Notes under the pieces: model-generated
What the model was told of the DNA's origin: nothing
The model's database searches: none
What the model saw: the letters and a program-made list of their open reading frames with translations, nothing else
Made by a program: the position numbers and the translations under genes
Shown: positions 58,173 to 64,000 of the stretch, piece by piece
How positions within the stretch are numbered: position 1 is the stretch's first letter
Layout of the letters: the number at the start of each line of letters is the position of its first letter
Origin: Dyella acidiphila
Lineage (GTDB): Bacteria; Pseudomonadota; Gammaproteobacteria; Xanthomonadales; Rhodanobacteraceae
Length of the DNA: 64,000 bases
Assembly (NCBI RefSeq): GCF_014863405.1
Contig: NZ_JACZZA010000003.1
Span: 62,001-126,000 of the forward strand
Direction: 5' to 3'

Positions 58173-61100
58173 TTACGCTTGATCCGAAGGCTGTGCCGGT
58201 TGGCGCAATGTCTGCCGCACGCTGGGAATCGCACTGCCGCCACGCGCCGCCAGTTCGTGCGCGATATCGATAAAGCCCAGGTGCCGCGCCACATCCGCCG
58301 CGGTGCGGCCGAAGTTGTCGGCCGCATTGCGATCCGCGCCGCGCGTCAGCAATACGCGTGCGGGCGGCAGCAGCGCATGCATGGCGCTGGCATGCAGGGC
58401 GGTCACGCCGCGTTGGTCGGCGTGCTCGATGCGCGCACCGGCATCCAGCAGCACCGGCAGCAGTGCGCCGATATGCGTGGCATCGCAGGCACTGCCCGGA
58501 CGCTGGTGCGCCCCAAGCAGCAATAGCAGCGGCGTCTTGCCTTCGCTGTCGGCCAGGTTTACGTCGGCCTTGCGCTTGAGCAGGGCGTCGAACAGGCGGC
58601 GTGCGCGCAAGCTGTCGTTCTGTTCGAAGCCGAACTGCGCAGCCGCATGCAGCGCGCTATGGCCGCGCGCATCGACGGCATTCGGCTCGGCACCGGCATC
58701 GAGCAGTTGTTCGGCAGTGTCCGGATAACCCTGCACGGCGGCAATCATCAGCACGGTGGCGTCACCGGGCAGACGCTGGTCCACCGCGGCACCGCGTTCC
58801 AGCAACAGCGCCACCAGGGCTTCGCGGCGCGCGGCGACCGCTGCGGCCAGCGGCGTCATGCCGTTGTTGGCGCTGGCGGCGAGATCGGCGCCAGCGTCGA
58901 TCAGGGTGACGGCCACCTCGCGGTGACCGGCGCCACAGGCGTGCAGCAGCGCGGTGGCGCCTTGCGCGTCGCGCGCATCGACCGGGAAATCCAGCTCCAG
59001 CAGACGGCGCACGGCGGTATCGGCGCCTTGCTTGGCCGTCTGGATCAAGTCTTCGGCGCGCAGGGCGCGGCGCGGACGCTGCCAGTCGCTCCAGTCCAGC
59101 CAGCGCTCCAGTTCGGGATGCTCCAGCGCCAGGCCCAGCGGCGTTTCGCCGTTGGCATCGGTAGCTTCGGCATCGGCGCCATGTGCGACCAGCGCCCGCA
59201 CCAGCGGCAAGGCCGTGCTGCCGTGTTCGAGCGCGGCGAACAGCGGCGTGCGCCCCTGGCTGTCGCGCGTATTCGGATTGCCGCCGCGACTGAGCAGGCT
59301 CTGCAGCAGCGCAAGCTGGCCATTGACTGCAGCCAGATGCACCGGCGTGCGTGCGCGTTCGTCCGGGCCGAACGGATCGGCGCCGCGCTCGAGCAGATCC
59401 AGTGCGAGGGCGGCGCCCTGCGGTGCGTTGTGCAGCCCTGCCAGCGCCTGCGCCAGCAGGCCGGTGCCGGCCGGGCTTGCGCCGGCGGCGAGCAGGTCGC
59501 GGATGGCTTCGGCGCTGTCGGGCAGTTGCGGCAGCAGCGCATCGAACAGGCGGCGCCCCAGCGGCGGCAAGGTCGGCTGATCGGTATCCGGATCGTCGAT
59601 CAGCTGCGGCTGCATGCGTGCTTCGGCCTGCAGGCCATGATCGAGCAGCCAGCGGCGTGCGGCGCCGAGGCCCGGCTCAGTCAATTCGAGATACAGCTGG
59701 GCCAGCTGCGCTTGCGACCACTCGCGCACGCGTCCGGCAAAACCGGACACGATCGCCCAATGGCCGAAGCGCAGTGCATCGAGCAGATGCGCGGGGGTGT
59801 CGGCGCCTTCGGCGATGGTGTCCAGGTCGAGGCTGGCCGGCAGCGGCGTATCCGGGTCGAGCAGGGCGACCAGATCCCAGCGTCCGCTCGCGGCCGCGTG
59901 GTCCAATGCGCTGCGGCCGTCGCCGCCGGGTGTCTTGGGCTCGGCACCGAGGGCGAGCAGTACGCGCACCGTTTCGACTTGTGCATGCGGCGACTGGCAA
60001 GCGAGCGTCAAGGCATCGCGGCCGTGCTTGTCGCGCGCCAGCGCATTGGCTTGTGCATCGGCCAGCAACTGCACCACGGCCACGGCGCCGGCACGCGCGG
60101 CTTCCATCAAGGCGGTGGCGCCATGATGATCGGCCAGATTTACATCGGCGCCGGCAATGCGCAGCGCGCGGGCGATTTGTTCGTGGCCTTCGGCGGCGGC
60201 ACTCATCAGTGCGCTGCGCTGGCGCGCATCCACGCCGTTCGCTGCGGCGCGGTGCTTGAGCAGCATCTTGACGCCGGTAACGTCGTCATCCGCAATGCCG
60301 GCAGCGGCGACCAACGCCGGCTCGCCGTTGGCCGGCGACGGCTTGGCGCCGCGCTCCAGCAGGAACTGCGCGAGCGGCCAGTTGGCGGCGCGGCAGGCGA
60401 CCGACAGCGGCGTGGCGCCGGCCTGGTTGAGTGCATCCACGCTGGCGCCGGCATCCAGCAGCATTGCCGCCACCGTAGGCTCGCCGCTGAGCACGGCGCC
60501 GTGCAAGGGCGTGTTGCCGTCGGCATCGGCGGCCAGCGGGTTGGCGCCGTTGGCGAGCAGGGTCATCACTGCGTCGGCACGGCCGTGCCAGCTGTCGCGG
60601 GTGGCGGCGAGCAGGGCGCTGAGGCCGCCGCTGGCGCGGTTCACGTCAGCGCCCTTGACGATCAGCGCACGCAGCAACTGCGGGTCCGGCAGCAGGGCGG
60701 CCAGCATCAGCACCGGCCGCTGGTCGCGGTCGCCGGGCAGCGGGGCGGTGTTCGGATCGGCGCCGGCCTCGATCAGTGCGAGCGCGCGGGCGATATCGCC
60801 CTGGCGCGTGGCCGCGAGCAGGGCCTGCGCCTGCTCCGGCGTGCCGGCAGTGCGTTCCTGCTCGCTCAGCTGCGGCGGCGCGACGGGAATCGTGGCTTCA
60901 GGCTCTGCGCGCTCGGCGTCCTTGCGGCGCGGCCGGCGGCTTTCGCACAGCATCACGCGCAGCGTACGGTTGGCCACCACCAGGCAGCCCAGCGGCAGCA
61001 CCACTACCGCGTACAGCACCAGCGCCGCGGTGCGCATCTCGGTCGGCAGCACCACATACAGGCCGCTCAGCGCGATGCCGGCAAAAGACAGAATCACCAG

Positions 61101-61637
61101 CGCCAGTGCGCTGGGCAGGAAGTGGCTGAAGAAATGTTCTTCGCGCGACAGGTGCCGGCCGAAGGTGAGGCTACGCGCGGTGGCGGTAAACAGCGAGGAG
61201 CCTTCGTGCTTGTCATGCGCGGGATAGGCGTCATCCCATACGAAGACCAGGGCAAACGCCGGCCACAATCGCCATAGCACCGCCAGCGCCACCACCAGCG
61301 CCGCAGCCAGCAGCAGGCTCGCGCCCAGGGTCGGCTGCTGCGTCAGCCGCAGCATCGGCCATGCGATCAGCAGGAACACCAGCGCCACGTAGCAGGTGAA
61401 CATGGTCAGGTGCGCCGTACCTCGCCGCAGCACGGTGCGGGCGAAGTTGGGCTCCGGGTCGAAGCCGATCGCGTGGCATACCGCGGCCATGGTCAGCGTA
61501 TTGGCCAGCAGCAACAGGATCAGCGTTGCCGGATGAGCACCGACGGCGGCGGCTATGCCGGCCACGGCGAAGCCCGGCAGAAACCAGATCAGGGATGTCA
61601 GTGCGGAGGATGGGCGGCGCGGTTTGTTGGATGGCAT
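58173..61637 (-). CDS. Very large membrane-anchored ankyrin-repeat protein
   Basis: 1154 residues. The first 230 hold about six hydrophobic helices (e.g. LIWFLPGFAVAGIAAAVGA, LTMFTCYVALVFLLIAW). After an acidic linker (about 235-260) the rest is a long chain of more than 20 ankyrin repeats of about 33 residues, recognisable by repeated GADPN, GATPLSVAC, GRTPLFAAL and GHSALHAAA blocks, with a less regular stretch around residues 590-680. The protein is thus a membrane platform with a huge binding surface. No enzyme domain. Function and partners unknown. Confidence 0.9.
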   Translation of the reverse strand: MPSNKPRRPSSALTSLIWFLPGFAVAGIAAAVGAHPATLILLLLANTLTMAAVCHAIGFDPEPNFARTVLRRGTAHLTMFTCYVALVFLLIAWPMLRLTQQPTLGASLLLAAALVVALAVLWRLWPAFALVFVWDDAYPAHDKHEGSSLFTATARSLTFGRHLSREEHFFSHFLPSALALVILSFAGIALSGLYVVLPTEMRTAALVLYAVVVLPLGCLVVANRTLRVMLCESRRPRRKDAERAEPEATIPVAPPQLSEQERTAGTPEQAQALLAATRQGDIARALALIEAGADPNTAPLPGDRDQRPVLMLAALLPDPQLLRALIVKGADVNRASGGLSALLAATRDSWHGRADAVMTLLANGANPLAADADGNTPLHGAVLSGEPTVAAMLLDAGASVDALNQAGATPLSVACRAANWPLAQFLLERGAKPSPANGEPALVAAAGIADDDVTGVKMLLKHRAAANGVDARQRSALMSAAAEGHEQIARALRIAGADVNLADHHGATALMEAARAGAVAVVQLLADAQANALARDKHGRDALTLACQSPHAQVETVRVLLALGAEPKTPGGDGRSALDHAAASGRWDLVALLDPDTPLPASLDLDTIAEGADTPAHLLDALRFGHWAIVSGFAGRVREWSQAQLAQLYLELTEPGLGAARRWLLDHGLQAEARMQPQLIDDPDTDQPTLPPLGRRLFDALLPQLPDSAEAIRDLLAAGASPAGTGLLAQALAGLHNAPQGAALALDLLERGADPFGPDERARTPVHLAAVNGQLALLQSLLSRGGNPNTRDSQGRTPLFAALEHGSTALPLVRALVAHGADAEATDANGETPLGLALEHPELERWLDWSDWQRPRRALRAEDLIQTAKQGADTAVRRLLELDFPVDARDAQGATALLHACGAGHREVAVTLIDAGADLAASANNGMTPLAAAVAARREALVALLLERGAAVDQRLPGDATVLMIAAVQGYPDTAEQLLDAGAEPNAVDARGHSALHAAAQFGFEQNDSLRARRLFDALLKRKADVNLADSEGKTPLLLLLGAHQRPGSACDATHIGALLPVLLDAGARIEHADQRGVTALHASAMHALLPPARVLLTRGADRNAADNFGRTAADVARHLGFIDIAHELAARGGSAIPSVRQTLRQPAQPSDQA

Positions 61638-61704
61638 GTCGGCGAGTATAGGAATCGGGAGCGCGTCAGACGGTAATCACACGTTAACCGTGGCTTGTCA
61701 GTGC

Positions 61705-62022
61705 TTACTCAGGTGCGTCATCCCGATTCAGCGCAGCACCCTCCACCAGGCCGGCATCCGCATCGGATGTAGCGGGTGGCGCAGCCAGTGTCTGCTGCGG
61801 CGGCAGCTGCAAATGCCAGCCCTGCGTGCGCAGATGTTCCATCACCACCTCGACATCCTCATGCGGCAGGCGGCGTTGTGCGTGCAGCTCCACTTCCAGC
61901 ACGAAGCGCAGGTCGCCCAGCAGCATGGCCAGCGAGGCCGGGATCGGCTTGAAGTTGTCCCGCTGCTGCAGCCACACGTAGGTATCGGCCTTGCGCTGGC
62001 TGGCATAGACGAAACAGTGCAT
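61705..62022 (-). CDS. ycgL: YcgL family protein
   Basis: Small protein of 105 residues matching E. coli YcgL in length and plan: MHCFVYASQRKADTYVWLQQ at the start, LRFVLEVELHAQRRLPHEDV in the middle and HLQLPPQQTL near the end. Function unknown. The start at 62022 is set by the family; the 56 codons upstream are non-coding. Confidence 0.9.
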   Translation of the reverse strand: MHCFVYASQRKADTYVWLQQRDNFKPIPASLAMLLGDLRFVLEVELHAQRRLPHEDVEVVMEHLRTQGWHLQLPPQQTLAAPPATSDADAGLVEGAALNRDDAPE

Positions 62023-62247
62023 GGCTTGAACCCGCGAAATCCGTAGTGGGTCGTGAAGGTTAGCAGCACGCCCTGTCAGCGTCGCCCCAATAACCAAGTA
62101 GGCACATGGGGTAGGAGGCTGTAGCTGAATGCTGCAAGCGCACTTGCGCGGCCCCACCCGAGCCGGCAGAGTGCCCGCCGGGGTTATCAAACGCGCGTAT
62201 GAAATTGGCCGTGATGCCCCCCGCCCAAACCCGAGCCGTCATTCCAC

Positions 62248-62269
62248 CCGAGGGATGCCGATCCCTCGG
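62248..62269. promoter_or_regulatory. Dyad in the fadL upstream region
   Basis: CCGAGGGAT (62248-62256), loop GCCG, ATCCCTCGG (62261-62269): nine perfect pairs, 61 bases before the fadL start, in the 307-base gap 62023-62329 that otherwise has no gene. It could be an operator or a leader hairpin. Confidence 0.5.
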
Positions 62270-62329
62270 CTGATGCCGGTCGCCCGTTGGCCGCACTCGT
62301 CACCAAGAAGAAGCAGGAGCAAGCAAGCG

Positions 62330-63745
62330 ATGCACATGTTTTTCCGCAACACCGTTCGTGGTGGCCGTCCGTTCGCCCTCGCCGCGCTTGGCCTGGCCAT
62401 CGCCGGTGCCCTGGCTGCGCCGCAGCAGGCCCGGGCCAGTGCTTTCCAGCTGAAGGAAGACAGTGCGCAGAGCATGGGCCGCGCTTATGCCGGTTCGCTG
62501 ACTGCGGGCGGTGACGTATCGGTGGTGGCCAATGGCCCGGCCGCGATGAGCGATCTGAAGGGTACCTATTTCGAGGCGGACGTCACCGCGATCAACTTCG
62601 GCACCAGCTTCAGCGGCAGCGCGCACGACGTATTGAACAACCCGATCAGCGGCAATAACGGCGGCAATGCCGGCACCACCATGCCGGTGCCGGCGTTCTT
62701 CTTCGAAACGCAGCTGAGCGATCGCTGGCACGTGGGCGCGGCCTTCAGCGTGCCGTTCGGCTTCAAGACCCAGTACGACAACAACTGGGTGGGTCGTTAC
62801 AACGCGATCGAGTCCAAGTTCGAATCGCTCGATGCCACGCTGTCGGCCTCCTATGACATCACCGACAACTTCAGCATCGGCGGCAGCGCCATCGCGCAGC
62901 GCACCAGCGCCACGCTGAGCAATGCGATCAATTTCGCCAGCGTCGGCCTGGACCTGGCCGGTCCGAACTCGGCGCTGCAACTGCCGCCGAGTAAGGTTTA
63001 CAGCCTGATCCCGCCGGGCACCGACGGCTACGCCCGCATCACCGGCAGCAGCTGGGCCTGGGGTTGGCAACTGGGCAGCTACTGGAAGATCGATCCGCAG
63101 GATCGCCTCGCTTTCAACTACCGCTCCAAGATCAGCCACCGCCTGCAGGGCACGGCTGATTTTGCCGTGCCGCAGAACGTATCCACCCTGATCGGCCAGC
63201 TGGCGCCGGCACTGGGCCTGAACACCTCGAACCTGCCGTTCCAGAACACCGGCGGCACCGCCGACTTCACCACCCCGGCCGTGGCCACCGCCAGCTACTG
63301 GCACCAGGAAGACAAGTTCGGCTTCGGCATGGACGTGTCCTGGACCGAGTGGGACGTGTTCAAGAACCTCACCGTCAACTACGCCAACCCGTACCAGCCG
63401 GCCACCACCCAGGTGTTCAACTGGCATAACTCCTGGTACACCTCGATCGGCGGCGAGTACTACCTGACCGACCAGCTCACGCTGCGCGGCGGTATCGGCT
63501 TCGATACCACCCCCACCTCCGGCCCCACCCGCGATGTGCGCGTGCCGGACGAAACCCGCAAGCTGGCTTCGGTGGGCATCGGCTACAAGGCTACCGAGCA
63601 CTTCTCGATCAATGCTTCGTATGCGCACATCTTCGTGAACCGGGCGACCATCGCCACCGACGTCAGCGCCACCGAAGACACCATCACCGGCACCTCCAGC
63701 GACTACGGCAACCTGTTCGCCATTTCCGGCGTCTACAAGTTCTAA
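62330..63745 (+). CDS. fadL: FadL/OmpP1/TodX-type outer-membrane transporter
   Basis: Outer-membrane beta-barrel for uptake of long-chain fatty acids or other hydrophobic compounds, 471 residues. Signal peptide to about residue 36 (ARA-S), then the FadL N-terminal hatch SAFQLKEDSAQSMGRAYAGS, NPxx-like NGPAAMS, and C-terminal strands ending in FAISGVYKF with final Phe. The ATG at 62330 follows CAGGAGC by nine bases; another ATG is two codons on. It could feed the acyl-CoA catabolic operon at 17-23 kb. Confidence 0.93.
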   Translation: MHMFFRNTVRGGRPFALAALGLAIAGALAAPQQARASAFQLKEDSAQSMGRAYAGSLTAGGDVSVVANGPAAMSDLKGTYFEADVTAINFGTSFSGSAHDVLNNPISGNNGGNAGTTMPVPAFFFETQLSDRWHVGAAFSVPFGFKTQYDNNWVGRYNAIESKFESLDATLSASYDITDNFSIGGSAIAQRTSATLSNAINFASVGLDLAGPNSALQLPPSKVYSLIPPGTDGYARITGSSWAWGWQLGSYWKIDPQDRLAFNYRSKISHRLQGTADFAVPQNVSTLIGQLAPALGLNTSNLPFQNTGGTADFTTPAVATASYWHQEDKFGFGMDVSWTEWDVFKNLTVNYANPYQPATTQVFNWHNSWYTSIGGEYYLTDQLTLRGGIGFDTTPTSGPTRDVRVPDETRKLASVGIGYKATEHFSINASYAHIFVNRATIATDVSATEDTITGTSSDYGNLFAISGVYKF

Positions 63746-63758
63746 GCTGCCGGCATCG

Positions 63759-63797
63759 AGGGCCTTCCCTGCTTCGGTCGGGAAGGCCCTTTGTTTT
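63759..63797 (+). terminator. Rho-independent terminator of fadL
   Basis: AGGGCCTTCCC (63759-63769) pairs with GGGAAGGCCCT (63780-63790) and is followed by TTGTTTT. Confidence 0.92.
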
Positions 63798-63870
63798 GCA
63801 GGGGATTGAGGCAACACGTCACAGCTCCATCAGGCGGCTTGTGGAGACCGCGTCATGGCGCAGGCGGTTC

Positions 63871-63879
63871 TGCTATAAA
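63871..63879 (+). promoter_or_regulatory. Possible extended -10 promoter
   Basis: TGCTATAAA matches an extended -10 (TGnTATAAT) with one mismatch. It lies 40 bases before the partial reading frame at the window end. No good -35 was seen. Confidence 0.4.
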
Positions 63880-63918
63880 AGCCGGCGTCCCGTTACCTGC
63901 CTATGAGATCGGCAAGCA

Positions 63919-64000
63919 ATGCTGCAAACCGTTTCCGCCCGTCAGCATCTCCGCGAAGCGTTCGTGCCGCTGGCGGTAATGTTCCTTATTTCCCGGCTGG
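63919..64000 (+). CDS. Start of a gene running off the window (membrane protein?)
   Basis: An ATG at 63919 opens a frame without stop to the window edge, encoding MLQTVSARQHL followed by the hydrophobic FVPLAVMFLISRL. It has a plausible promoter upstream and lies after the fadL terminator. Too short to identify. Confidence 0.4.
   Translation, partial: MLQTVSARQHLREAFVPLAVMFLISRL

Noticed and set aside
58647-61277. 876-residue open frame opposite the ankyrin gene
   Set aside because: It is a shadow of the repetitive ankyrin coding sequence, with Gln/Ala/Arg-rich composition and no recognisable features.
63791-63979. 62-residue frame after fadL
   Set aside because: It starts in the fadL terminator tail and has no coding character. 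A different frame from 63919 is the better candidate.

Overview
The window is high-GC DNA (about two thirds G+C in most coding stretches) with compact gene-dense organisation. Gene content (ubiE, ycgL, rpmB-rpmG, secB-gpsA, Mg-type hemB, glycerol-3-phosphate acyltransferase plsB, FadL porin, lipoprotein-type autotransporters, DUF3300 and YXWGXW proteins) points to a gammaproteobacterium of the Xanthomonadales, most likely Rhodanobacteraceae (Dyella, Rhodanobacter, Luteibacter or a relative). That placement is inference from gene content and from the dispersed GTAGGTTGGGTTAG palindromes, not from a marker-gene tree. No tRNA, rRNA, CRISPR array, insertion sequence or prophage was seen.

Layout. 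1-5.7 kb: truncated proline iminopeptidase, a DUF3300 lipoprotein with an 81-bp coding repeat, an Lrp/AsnC regulator divergent from an EamA exporter, a glutathione S-transferase and ubiE. 5.8-8.9 kb: a tight four-gene periplasmic operon (DsrE-like protein, periplasmic binding protein, diheme cytochrome c, TsdA-like thiosulfate dehydrogenase). 9.4-16 kb: two tandem subtilisin-type lipoprotein autotransporters of the NalP/SphB1 type, followed by a lower-GC secreted alpha/beta hydrolase. 17.3-24 kb: a six-gene minus-strand operon (acyl-CoA dehydrogenase, aminoglycoside-phosphotransferase-type kinase, histidine phosphatase, two SDRs, CurA-type reductase) facing a divergent LysR gene across a perfect 21-bp dyad. 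This looks like a 4-hydroxyacyl-CoA degradation module.

24-32 kb: YXWGXW secreted protein, plsB, a lipoprotein gene broken by an in-frame amber codon just after its lipobox, an e(P4)-type acid phosphatase and an AI-2E family membrane protein. 32-42 kb: bluB, rep helicase, thymidine kinase that has lost zinc ligands, an unknown protein, mutM translationally linked to a GldA/F/G-like ABC transport operon, and a fatty-acid desaturase. 42-49 kb: rpmB-rpmG, secB-gpsA, a SNF2-family helicase, a Sel1-like secreted protein and a HAD hydrolase.

49-64 kb: glucokinase, an S53 sedolisin peptidase, hemB, a tautomerase/DUF4865 pair with divergent LysR, glutaminyl cyclase, a CPA2 antiporter with an NAD-binding regulatory domain, a very large membrane-anchored ankyrin protein, ycgL and a FadL-type porin.

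The most notable non-coding layer is a family of paired inverted repeats (GTAGGTTGGGTTAGCG...). There are four full copies and one decayed copy, mostly between convergent genes, and twice the repeat itself supplies the stop codon of the upstream gene. The most interesting systems to follow up are the DsrE/binding-protein/TsdBA operon, the twin autotransporters with a GC-mosaic passenger, and the kinase/dehydrogenase catabolic operon.
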